Positions 30,967-39,658 of a stretch of 64,000 nt of DNA are shown here, piece by piece. Origin of the DNA: Sphingomonas sp. (GTDB taxonomy: Bacteria > Pseudomonadota > Alphaproteobacteria > Sphingomonadales > Sphingomonadaceae). The notes beneath the pieces were generated by a model that was not told where the DNA came from, ran no database searches, and saw nothing but the letters and a program-made list of their open reading frames with translations. The stretch lies in contig NZ_JANYEK010000079.1 in the NCBI RefSeq assembly GCF_025363195.1, positions 31,999-95,998 on the forward strand. The letters are read 5' to 3'. Position 1 is the first letter of the stretch, and each line of letters begins with the position of its first letter. A program made the position numbers and the translations under genes.

Positions 30967-31593
30967 CGCGACCAGCGCGGCGATCACGTCGGCGGGATCG
31001 GCGCGTTCGCGGAAATCCGGGTCGGCATAAGCGTAAAGCACCACGCCGTTACGATCGATCAGGAAGGTCGCCGGCACCGCCATCAACCCCGCCTGCGATC
31101 CGTAAGCCAGACCAAGGTCGAGGCCGTAACCACGATAGCGATCGAGCATCGGCGCGCCGAGATGGAAGGCCAGCCCGAGATCGAGGGCGACGCCGTGATC
31201 CACGTCGCACAACATCGTCATCGGATCGACGAAGATCGTCGCCAGCGCCGCCGCCCGTCCGCCGACTTCTCCGGTAACGGCGGCAAAGGCGGCGCCCCTG
31301 GCTGCAAGTGCGGGCAGCATCGCCGCCCACGCTGCCAGCTCATGGCGGCAGAACGGACACCAGCCACCGCGATTGAAGCTCAAGACCAGCGGGCCGCCGG
31401 ACAGTAATGTACCGAGCGAGCGATAGCGGCCCTGTGCATCGGGCAAGGCGAAATCCGGGAACGTATCGCCCACGCGCGGCGCGTTGGCGCCCACACCGGC
31501 CCGACGCAGCCGATCGACCAGAATGTCGTAATGCGGCTGCCAATCGGGATTGCAGGTGGCGCGCAGCGCATCGGCGAGGCTGGTGTTGGTCAT
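30955..31593 (-). CDS. Peroxiredoxin-like (AhpC/TSA, PRX-like) protein
   Basis: 'VGDTFPDFALPDAQGRYRSLGTLLSGGPLVLSFNRGGWCPFCRHELAAW'. Confidence 0.9.
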   Translation of the reverse strand: MTNTSLADALRATCNPDWQPHYDILVDRLRRAGVGANAPRVGDTFPDFALPDAQGRYRSLGTLLSGGPLVLSFNRGGWCPFCRHELAAWAAMLPALAARGAAFAAVTGEVGGRAAALATIFVDPMTMLCDVDHGVALDLGLAFHLGAPMLDRYRGYGLDLGLAYGSQAGLMAVPATFLIDRNGVVLYAYADPDFRERADPADVIAALVASDD

Positions 31594-31696
31594 GCCCCAG
31601 GATGGCGGGGAAGCGCGGCCGAGGGAAGCGGGCAGGGGGCATGGAGTCGATACCCGGCGCGTATGATCGGCCCAAGACTAGCGGCTATCGCTCGAA

Positions 31697-32434
31697 TCAG
31701 TCGATCGCGACGATCAGCCCGTCGCGCAACCAGGTGCCGAGGATCGCGCCGATCTCCGACGGATCGCTGTCGTGAACGTGCCGCGCGAGCGTGCAGGTCG
31801 CGGCGAAACTCGCGCCGGACAGGGTCGCGGTCAGCGCCGTCAGTTCGACCGGTTCGGTGGTGCGAAAGCTGGGCGACAGCCCGTCGCGCCATACCAACAG
31901 GCCTGCGCGTGGCATGATTTCGGGCGGCGGAGGCATGTCCCCTGTCGCCAGCGCGTTCCAGATCGCGACCGCATTGGTGCGCACGTCCCGTGCCGCGACG
32001 TGCGGGGCGAGGACGATCGTCGCCGTTTCCCAATCGACCTCGGCCAGTCTGGCGGGATCGATCGCGGGCGTATCGGCGACGGCGAAGGCTTGACGCAACG
32101 CCCGATCGAGCCACGCCAGCTCGACGACTTCCAGATCGTCGGCATGGCGCTCCGCAAACGCTTCGGCGAAGTCCGGGCCATACGCCGCCAGCGTCCAGCT
32201 GCTCGGCGGATGCTGGTCGATATAGGCGCCCGCCGCGGCCTCGAACGCCTCCTCGCCAAGCCACAAAGCGGTTTTCTCATAGGGGTCGCGCAGGCAATCA
32301 ATCAGCGTGGCGCGGTAGGCGTGGGCATAAACCGGCAGGCCGCGTCGGGAGGCCTCGGGTACATGCCGCGCCACCGCAACGTCGCCGCGCAGGATGTGGG
32401 CGCGAAAGTCGCGTTGCAGGTCGATCAGGCTCAC
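31697..32434 (-). CDS. DUF2063 (BufC-like) MNIO partner protein
   Basis: 'LIDLQRDFRAHILRGDVAVARHVPEASRRGLPVYAHAYRATLIDCLRDPYEKTALWLGEEAFEAAAGAYIDQHPPSSWTLAAYGPDFAEAF'; GTG start overlaps the MNIO stop (GTGA). Confidence 0.85.
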   Translation of the reverse strand: MSLIDLQRDFRAHILRGDVAVARHVPEASRRGLPVYAHAYRATLIDCLRDPYEKTALWLGEEAFEAAAGAYIDQHPPSSWTLAAYGPDFAEAFAERHADDLEVVELAWLDRALRQAFAVADTPAIDPARLAEVDWETATIVLAPHVAARDVRTNAVAIWNALATGDMPPPPEIMPRAGLLVWRDGLSPSFRTTEPVELTALTATLSGASFAATCTLARHVHDSDPSEIGAILGTWLRDGLIVAID

Positions 32435-33276
32435 GCCGCCGCCCTCAAATGGGGTGCGGCGATCGCGCGGGCCATGTCGAGTTCGCCGAGCAATACCTCC
32501 AGCGCAGGAATATCGTCGTCGCGTTCGATCATCGTCGCGACATCGCCGAGCCGTTCGACCGCCGCGCGATAGAGTGCCCAGACACCGTCCGGCACGGGAT
32601 GGTCGTGCGTGTCGATCAGCAAGCCGTCGCGCCCCTGGCTGTGCCCGGCGAGATGGACCTGCCGCACGCGATCGGCGGGAATGGCGTCGAGATATTGGAT
32701 CGCGTCGAAGTCGTGATTCTTCGCGCTGACGAACACGTTGTTGACGTCGAGCAGCAGATAGCAGCCGGTGCGGCGAGACATCTCGGCGATGAAATCCCAT
32801 TCGCCATACGCCGCGTCGGCGAACTCGACATAACTGGAGGGGTTTTCCAGCAGCATCGCCCGGCCCAGCATTTCCTGTGCGCGATCGATATTGTCGCACA
32901 CCAGATCCAGCGCCTCGCGCGTGTAGGGCAACGGCAGCAAATCGTGGCTGTTGAAGCCCTCAATTCCGGTCCAGCTCAGATGATCGGAAACCCATATCGG
33001 CTCGATCCGGTCGGCTAGCATCCGCAGGCGGCGTAGATAGTCCGGGTTGAGGCCGTCGGCCGAACCGATCGACATCGAAACGCCGTGCAGGGCGACGGGG
33101 TAATGCGCGCGCACGCGCGCCAGCACGTCGAGCGGGCGGCCGCCGTCGACCATGAAATTCTCGGAAATCACCTCGACGAAATCCACGTCCACATCGCCGT
33201 CCAGAAAGGCGGGATAATGTGGTGGGCGCATGCCGAGCCCGAAGGCGCGGGTCGGAGGCAGATCAGGGTAGGTCAT
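32431..33276 (-). CDS. MNIO family (DUF692) RiPP-modifying enzyme, BufB-like
   Basis: 'FGLGMRPPHYPAFL...DFVEVISENFMVDGGRPL...VALHGVSMSIG...VSDHLSW...LLENPSSYVEF...LLLDVNNVFVSAKNHDFD...QVHLAGHSQ...DTHDHPV...IERDDDIP' carries the expected His/Glu/Asp/Asn metal-ligand motifs. Confidence 0.93.
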   Translation of the reverse strand: MTYPDLPPTRAFGLGMRPPHYPAFLDGDVDVDFVEVISENFMVDGGRPLDVLARVRAHYPVALHGVSMSIGSADGLNPDYLRRLRMLADRIEPIWVSDHLSWTGIEGFNSHDLLPLPYTREALDLVCDNIDRAQEMLGRAMLLENPSSYVEFADAAYGEWDFIAEMSRRTGCYLLLDVNNVFVSAKNHDFDAIQYLDAIPADRVRQVHLAGHSQGRDGLLIDTHDHPVPDGVWALYRAAVERLGDVATMIERDDDIPALEVLLGELDMARAIAAPHLRAAA

Positions 33277-33304
33277 CGCAACAGATCCTCGTCGCGGGAG
33301 GTAT

Positions 33305-33330
33305 CCCCGGATGCCGCGAAGCATCCGGGG
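33305..33330 (-). other. Intercistronic stem-loop between precursor and MNIO genes
   Basis: CCCCGGATGC-cgcgaa-GCATCCGGGG: perfect 10-bp stem, 6-nt loop, no T-tract. Confidence 0.7.
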
Positions 33331-33338
33331 CGTAGGTC

Positions 33339-33602
33339 TTACTTCTCGGTCAGCGTGCCGCCGGCCTTGGCGCAGGCCTTGGTCGACAGTGCCTTGAAGC
33401 CCTGGCCCTTGCACTCGTTCTGGCCCTTGCATTCATGGGTGCCGCTCTTGCAGTCGGACGTGCCCTTGCAGCTGTTGACGCCGTAGCAATGGACGACCGT
33501 GCCAGCCTTTGCGGCATTGGCGGGCGTTACGACGGCAGCACCGGCAACGGCGATGACAGCGGCGGCGGTGGCGAAGTTGATGGTTTTCGACAGGGTCGTC
33601 AT
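33339..33602 (-). CDS. Bufferin-type precursor peptide (6-Cys, CKG-repeat, Sec signal)
   Basis: 87 aa 'MTTLSKTINFATAAAVIAVAGAAVVTPANA|AKAGTVVHCYGVNSCKGTSDCKSGTHECKGQNECKGQGFKALSTKACAKAGGTLTEK' directly upstream of the MNIO gene. Confidence 0.88.
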   Translation of the reverse strand: MTTLSKTINFATAAAVIAVAGAAVVTPANAAKAGTVVHCYGVNSCKGTSDCKSGTHECKGQNECKGQGFKALSTKACAKAGGTLTEK

Positions 33603-33650
33603 TGTTGGTCTCCTGGAGGAATTTTTTTCTGCCCATTCGGCGATCGTTGT

Positions 33651-33676
33651 TTCGCCTGCGCAATCGCCCCGGTTAC
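33651..33676 (-). promoter_or_regulatory. Promoter-like motif GTAACC-N16-CGAA (copy 3, toward the 6-Cys precursor)
   Basis: Minus strand GTAACC-ggggcgattgcgcagg-CGAA, 48 nt before the ATG. Confidence 0.8.
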
Positions 33677-33706
33677 AGATCGGAGGGCGAGCGAAAGAAA
33701 ATATTG

Positions 33707-34648
33707 TCACGATGGTATCGGGGGGTCGAACACCGACCAGCCGGTGCGCTGCACCAGCCGTTCCAGCGCCAGCGTGCCAAGCTGAGAATTGCCACGGGCG
33801 TTGAGCCCCGGCGACCAGACGGCGATGCTCGCCGTGCCCGGCACGATCGCCAGGATGCCGCCGCCGACGCCGGATTTGCCCGGCAGGCCGACGCGGAAGG
33901 CGAATTCGCCCGATCCGTCATAATGGCCGCACGTCATCATCAGCGCGTTGATCCGTCGCGCGCGCTGCATCGACACCACGCTGCGCCCGGTCATCGGGTT
34001 GCGCCCGCCCAGCATCAGATAGGCGCCGGCCTGCGCCAATTGTCGACACGTCATGGCGATGGCGCATTGGTGGAAATAGACGCCGAGCACGCGGTCGACC
34101 GCATTGTGGATATTCCCGAACGAGCGCATGTAATTGCCCAGCGCGATGTTGCGATATCCGGTCGAGCGTTCCGCCTCGGCCACCGCCTCGTCGATGAAGA
34201 TCGCCTCGTCCCCGGCCAGCGCGCGCACGAAGCGCAGCAATTCGCCGAGCACCTCGGCCGGTGCGCTATGGCCGAGCAGCAGATCGGCCACGACGATCGC
34301 CCCGGCATTGATGAACGGGTTGCGCGGAATGCCATGTTCCGATTCGAGCTGGACGATCGAATTGAACGCCGTGCCGGATGGCTCGCGCCCCACGCGCTTC
34401 CACAGTGCTTCGCCGTGCTGGCCCAGCGCCATTGTCAGGCCGAAAACCTTCGCCACGCTCTGGATCGAAAAAGCCGTCGTGGCGTCTCCCGCCAGATGAC
34501 AGCGCCCATCGGCGGTAACGATCGCGATGCCGAACCGCGCCGGATCGATCGCGGCGAGCGGCGCGATATAGTCCGCCACGGTGCCACGATCCGGCGCGTC
34601 GGCCATTTCGGCGGCGATCTCCGCCACGATGTTGCTCAGGTCCGCCAT
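33707..34648 (-). CDS. glsA: Glutaminase A
   Basis: '[20 protein letters not shown]...[32 protein letters not shown]...[14 protein letters not shown]'. Confidence 0.95.
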   Translation of the reverse strand: MADLSNIVAEIAAEMADAPDRGTVADYIAPLAAIDPARFGIAIVTADGRCHLAGDATTAFSIQSVAKVFGLTMALGQHGEALWKRVGREPSGTAFNSIVQLESEHGIPRNPFINAGAIVVADLLLGHSAPAEVLGELLRFVRALAGDEAIFIDEAVAEAERSTGYRNIALGNYMRSFGNIHNAVDRVLGVYFHQCAIAMTCRQLAQAGAYLMLGGRNPMTGRSVVSMQRARRINALMMTCGHYDGSGEFAFRVGLPGKSGVGGGILAIVPGTASIAVWSPGLNARGNSQLGTLALERLVQRTGWSVFDPPIPS

Positions 34649-34667
34649 GAATTCTCCCGCCCCGGCT

Positions 34668-34693
34668 GTAACCGATCGTTCGGCGGGCGCGAA
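34668..34693 (+). promoter_or_regulatory. Promoter-like motif GTAACC-N16-CGAA (copy 4, toward the DUF2282-like precursor)
   Basis: GTAACC-gatcgttcggcgggcg-CGAA, about 106 nt before the ATG. Confidence 0.8.
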
Positions 34694-34799
34694 CCCCGTG
34701 TCATGACCGGCCTGATCGCCTCTCGGGTCATCGTGCGGCGGGCACTCCGATGTGGAGTTCCGGCGCTGGCGAGGCACATATTCGTTTTGGAGATTCAAT

Positions 34800-35066
34800 A
34801 TGACCACCCGTATTTCGGCCGCACTCGCGGCGGTCCTGGTTACCTCGCTCACCGCCGGTGCCGCGACCGCACAGGCCGCCAAGCCGATGGAAAAATGCTT
34901 CGGCGTATCCAAGGCGGGCAAGAACGATTGCAAGGCCGGCACCGGCACCAGCTGCGCGGGCACGTCCAGGATCGATTACCAGAAGAACGCCTGGAAGCTC
35001 GTTCCGGCTGGCACCTGCACCAAGATCAAGACCCCCAAAGGCGCCGGGTCGCTGACCGAGAGCTGA
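34800..35066 (+). CDS. DUF2282 / BufA1-like precursor peptide (4-Cys, Sec signal)
   Basis: 88 aa '[88 protein letters not shown]'; upstream of a second MNIO gene. Confidence 0.92.
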   Translation: MTTRISAALAAVLVTSLTAGAATAQAAKPMEKCFGVSKAGKNDCKAGTGTSCAGTSRIDYQKNAWKLVPAGTCTKIKTPKGAGSLTES

Positions 35067-35109
35067 TCGCGCGGACCCTCGTTCCAGAGGCATGAAGGGA
35101 GGTTGCGAC

Positions 35110-35943
35110 ATGAGCGTTACTGCAGGAATCGGTTTCAAGACCGCGCACCTTGCCGATGCGCTTCCGTGCCGAGCCCCCGGCCTCTGGTTCGAGGTCCATG
35201 CCGAGAATTATATGGTGGAGGGCGGTCCCCGGCTTGCCGCGCTCGTCGCGCTGGCGGACCGTCATCCCGTTTCGCTTCATGGTGTCGGCCTGTCGCTCGC
35301 CTCGGTCGCGCCACCGCCGCCCGACCATATCGTGCGGCTGCGCACCCTGGCCGATGGCATTTCCCCGACCGCGGTGTCCGACCATCTCGCGTGGCAGCGC
35401 TGGAACGGGGCGCATCATAGCGATTTCCTGCCTTTCCCCCGCACCCGTCAGGCGCTGTCGCATGCAGTGGACAATATCGACATCGTACAAGCGGCGCTCG
35501 GGCGCTCGATCATGGTCGAAAATCCCTCGCTTTATGTCGATCTGCCCGGTCATGACCTGAGCGAGGTCGATTTCCTCACCGAACTCGCCCGCCGCACTGG
35601 CTGCGGCCTGCTGCTCGACGTCAACAACGTGTTCGTCAGCGCCCATAATCTCGGTTTCAGCGCGGATGCCGTGATCGATGCCTTTCCGGCCGATCTGGTC
35701 GGCGAGATCCACCTTGCCGGGCACAGTCGCGATGCCGATCCGGATAGCCCGTTGCTGGTCGATTCGCATGCGTGTGCGATCGCCGATCCGGTCTGGGCCT
35801 TGTACGAACGGTTGATCGCCCGGATCGGCCCGCGCCCGACCCTGATCGAACGCGATGATGACATTCCCGATTTCGGCACCTTGCTCGCCGAGCGGGATCG
35901 CGCGCACGCCCTTCTCGCCGTGCGCGTGCCCGCTCATGTCTGA
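35110..35943 (+). CDS. MNIO family (DUF692) RiPP-modifying enzyme, BufB-like
   Basis: 'GIGFKTAHLADAL...LWFEVHAENYMVEGGPRL...VSLHGVGLSLAS...VSDHLAWQRWNGAHHSDFLPFPRT...MVENPSLYVDL...LLLDVNNVFVSAHNLGF...EIHLAGHSRD...VDSHACAI...IERDDDIPDF'. Confidence 0.95.
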   Translation: MSVTAGIGFKTAHLADALPCRAPGLWFEVHAENYMVEGGPRLAALVALADRHPVSLHGVGLSLASVAPPPPDHIVRLRTLADGISPTAVSDHLAWQRWNGAHHSDFLPFPRTRQALSHAVDNIDIVQAALGRSIMVENPSLYVDLPGHDLSEVDFLTELARRTGCGLLLDVNNVFVSAHNLGFSADAVIDAFPADLVGEIHLAGHSRDADPDSPLLVDSHACAIADPVWALYERLIARIGPRPTLIERDDDIPDFGTLLAERDRAHALLAVRVPAHV

Positions 35944-36649
35944 CGCTGCCGACTTCCAGCACGCCTTTGGCGATGCGCTGTTCGGCGCGCCGATGCTCGT
36001 CGCCGATCCGGCCCCTGCGCGCGCGCTCGCGGTCCATCGCAACACGTCGGCCAAAGCGGCGCAGGATGCGCTGGCGGACAATTTCCCCGTCGTCCGCGCC
36101 TTGGTCGGCGCGCAGGCCTTTGCCGGCGCCGCTACGGATTTCGTGGAGCAAGCGCCGCCGGTCGATCCGCGTCTGTGCCTGTACGGCGCAGGCTTCCCGG
36201 CTTTCTTTTCGCAATATACGCCGTTCGCCGAATATTCGTATCTTGCCGATGTCGGGACGATCGAATGGCTCGCGATCGAGGCGCTGTTCGCCGCCGATGC
36301 CGCCTCGCTCGACGGTGCGGCGTTCGACGCGGATCTCGATCTGGATCGACCATTGCGACTGCATCCGGCGACCCGCCATGCCCGCCTGTCATCCCCGGCA
36401 GGCAGCATCTGGCTGGCGCATCAGGCGGACGATGCGGATGCGTCGCTGGCCGACCTTGTGTGGGTCGGCGAAGCGATATTGGTCACGCGTCCGGCCGATG
36501 CGCTGATCGTCACGATCTTTCCGTCGGGCGGGGCGGCGTTCCTCGACGCCTGCCGCGCCGGCCAATCGCTTGGCGCGGCTGCCGCGGGCTGCGGTGACCA
36601 TCTGCCCGCCATCTTCGCCACGCTGACCGCCGCTGGCGCCTTCGCCTGA
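35936..36649 (+). CDS. DUF2063 (BufC-like) MNIO partner protein
   Basis: '[86 protein letters not shown]'; ATG overlaps the MNIO stop. Confidence 0.88.
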   Translation: MSDAADFQHAFGDALFGAPMLVADPAPARALAVHRNTSAKAAQDALADNFPVVRALVGAQAFAGAATDFVEQAPPVDPRLCLYGAGFPAFFSQYTPFAEYSYLADVGTIEWLAIEALFAADAASLDGAAFDADLDLDRPLRLHPATRHARLSSPAGSIWLAHQADDADASLADLVWVGEAILVTRPADALIVTIFPSGGAAFLDACRAGQSLGAAAAGCGDHLPAIFATLTAAGAFA

Positions 36650-36683
36650 TTTTCCTCTCCCGATCTCGTCCAGGACCAAGTCG

Positions 36684-37127
36684 ATGAAATACTATTCCCA
36701 GGCCGCCGAGGTGCTCGAGCGCATTCCCACCGACTTCCTGCTGCTTGGCGCGCGTTTCGGGGCGGCGGCGATCTTCTTCCTGTCGGGGCGCACCAAGGTC
36801 GATGGGTTCCTGCACATCACCGACGCGACCTATTCGCTGTTCGAAACCGAATATACCGTGCCGCTATTGCCGCCGCACATCTCGGCCTATCTCTCGACCT
36901 ATGGCGAGCATCTGTTCCCGATCCTGCTCGTACTCGGCCTGTTCACCCGCGTCGGCGCGCTCGGCCTGCTCGGCATGACGGCGGTGGTCGAGATCTTCGT
37001 CTATCCCGAAGCTTGGCCGACGCATCTTAGCTGGGCCGCGATCCTGCTGCCGTTGATCGCGCGGGGCGGTGGCCGCTGGACGCTCGACGCGCTGTTCGGG
37101 ATCGATCGTCCACGCGGCATATCCTGA
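36684..37127 (+). CDS. DoxX family membrane protein (BufD-like by context)
   Basis: '[39 protein letters not shown]...[35 protein letters not shown]'. Confidence 0.9.
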   Translation: MKYYSQAAEVLERIPTDFLLLGARFGAAAIFFLSGRTKVDGFLHITDATYSLFETEYTVPLLPPHISAYLSTYGEHLFPILLVLGLFTRVGALGLLGMTAVVEIFVYPEAWPTHLSWAAILLPLIARGGGRWTLDALFGIDRPRGIS

Positions 37128-37434
37128 AATTCCGCCCGGCACCTCGTAAAGGCCGACCGAGCCGATACGACCCCAAGGAAGGCGACGGCACTGCGCACCG
37201 CGGTATAAGCGCCGACGCGAAGCGTTGCGGCGGTGTCTTTCATTGGTCTCTCCACCGCGTATACCGACCTGAGTGATACGTCAGGATCGGACTGGCATCC
37301 CCTACTAAAGAATGCGAGTATCAAATGGTATTGTTTGATAGTACCAATTCTTGGCTAGACCGGAATAGGTCGATTGGTCGAAGTATGACCGCAGCGGCGT
37401 AGCTCTTCCCCATAGGACAGGATGAAGCCCGACG

Positions 37435-39353
37435 ATGACGCATGAAGTGACCCGCCGTGCGCTGATCGCCGGAACCGTCACCCTGACCGCTGCCACGACT
37501 GCGACTCCTGCGCTGGGTCGTATGACGGTCGGCGGAGCACCAAAGCCTTGGGGGGCGCTGCCCACCGCCCGTCAGGTCGCGTGGCACAAGCGCAAGATGT
37601 ATGGGTTCATCCACTTCGCCATCAACACCTTCGTCGACAAGGAATGGGGGTATGGGGATGAGGATCCCAAGGTCTTCGACCCGACCGCCTTCGACCCCGA
37701 CCAGATCGTCGCGGCGGCCAAAGCGGGGGCGCTCGACGGGTTGATCCTGACGGCCAAGCACCATGACGGATTCTGTTTGTGGCCATCGTCGCTGACCGAG
37801 CATTCGATCAAGAACAGCCCCTATAAGAACGGCAAGGGAAATATCGTGCGTGAGCTAGGCGATGCCTGCCGACGCGGTGGGATTCCGTTCGGCATCTATC
37901 TGTCGCCTTGGGATCGCAACCATGCCGACTATGGCCGCCCGGCCTATATAGACTATTTCCGCGCGCAATTGACCGATCTGTGCACCAATTATGGCGAGTT
38001 GTTCGAAGTGTGGTTCGATGGCGCGAACGGTGGGGACGGCTACTATGGCGGCGCGCGCAAACGCCGCCAGATCGATGCCGTCCCTTATTATAATTGGCCC
38101 TCGATCGTGTCGCTGGTTCACACGTTGCAGCCGATGGCCTGCACTTTCGATCCGCTCGGTGCCGATCTTCGTTGGGTCGGCAATGAGCACGGTTTTGCCG
38201 GCGATCCGTGTTGGCCGACCATGCCAACGCGCCGTATGACGAGAGGCTTGGCAATTCCGGACTGCGCGGCGGCGAGATCTGGTGGCCGGCGGAAACCGAT
38301 GTTTCGATCCGGCCCGGCTGGTTCTATCACGAAGACGAGGATGCGCAGGTCAAGACGCCGGTGCAGTTGGTCAGGATGTTCGAAGACTCGGTCGGGCGCG
38401 GCAGCAATTTGCTGCTCAACATCCCGCCCGACCAGCGCGGGATCATTTTTGAACCCGATGTCGCCTCGCTCACCGCGTTCGGCGAAGCGATCCACGCCAG
38501 TTACGCGCGCGATTTGGCGCAAGGGGCGGTGGCGCAGGCCTCGGTCGAACGCGGCCCGCATTTTTCAGCCGCCAAGGTGCTCGATGGCCGGGAAGATACC
38601 TATTGGAGCACACCGGATGGCGTCACCACGCCGTCGCTGACGCTGGATCTTCCGCCGGGTCGCGCATTCGATCTGATCCGGATCGCCGAATATCTGCCGC
38701 TTGGCGTGCGGGTCACGCGGTTCGCGGTCGATGTAGAAGAGGGGACGAAAGGCTGGCGCGAGATCGCCGATCACGAATGCATCGGCGCACAGCGGATCAT
38801 TCGCTTGCCCGCACCGGTTACGACACGGCGGCTGAGGCTGCGCATCGTCGATGCGCCGGTTTGCCCTGCCATCACCGAAATCGCCCTGTTCCGCAGCGTC
38901 GCGCCGCGCGTGGTCCCGCGGATCCGGTCCAAAAACGCCGCCCTGCTCGATCGTTCGGCGTGGCGGATCATCGCGTCCAGCGCCCCTGGGGCCGAGGCGA
39001 TCCTCGATGGCGATGCGACCACCCCCTGGCAGGCCGGGCCGACGACGTCGCTCACGATCGATCTGGGCAAGGTGGAGCGGATGTCGGGCTTCACCCTTAC
39101 GCCCTTGCGCGATGTCACGGAGAAGTCTGGCCCACCGGCGCGCTACGCGGTCGAGACGAGCCTCGATGGCAAGCACTGGCAACCGCTGAAGGATGGGGAA
39201 TTTTCGAACATTGCCAACGCGCGGCAAACGCAGCGCGTGCGCTTCGACAGCATCGCATCGGGGCGAATGCTGCGCTTCACCTTTCCGCTGGTGGCGACCG
39301 CGGCGCCGACCATCGCGATTGCCGAAATCGGAGCCTTCGCAGCACCAAATTGA
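37435..39353 (+). pseudogene. GH29 alpha-L-fucosidase with C-terminal discoidin-like domains, interrupted by a 1-nt frameshift near 38224
   Basis: ORF 37435..38640 ('YGFIHFAINTFVDKEWGYGDE...LTAKHHDGFCLWPS...GNEHGFAGDPCWPTMP') continues in another frame as ORF 38208..39353 ('NAPYDERLGNSGLRGGEIWWPAETDVSIRPGWFYH'). One extra C in 'atgccaacg' restores MPNAPYDE. Confidence 0.85.
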
Positions 39354-39550
39354 TATACTGAACCAAACCAGTGATCCTGGCCTGCGGCCTCAGCCGAGCT
39401 TGTCGGATTCAGCGGATTTTCGTGTGCAGGCTAATCTCGCCAGCTCGTTCGTGTGCAGCGCCGTCTCGCCATCGATCGACTCCGTCTGCCAGGACTTGCC
39501 TCATAATGCGTCTTTCCATCCCGACGAAAGGATCGCATCATCACATCGTG

Positions 39551-39589
39551 GCATCAAACAGGGGCATCAAGCAGGGGCATCGAACACCT
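39551..39589 (+). repeat. 13-bp tandem repeat x3 (gcatcaaacaggg / gcatcaagcaggg / gcatcgaacacct)
   Basis: Read directly in the intergenic region upstream of ORF 39659; the third copy is degenerate. Confidence 0.6.
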
Positions 39590-39658
39590 GTCCGATACGT
39601 CATGAAATAGCAGCATTCGGTTGGTAAAATTATCAATTCCCAGGATGATGGAAAACTT

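Noticed and set aside
33602-35095. 497-aa plus-strand ORF
   Set aside because: Antisense to glsA and out of frame with the DUF2282-like precursor; no domain signal.
37001-37324. 107-aa minus-strand ORF downstream of doxX
   Set aside because: Mostly antisense to doxX, no SD or homology signal; not supported as a gene.
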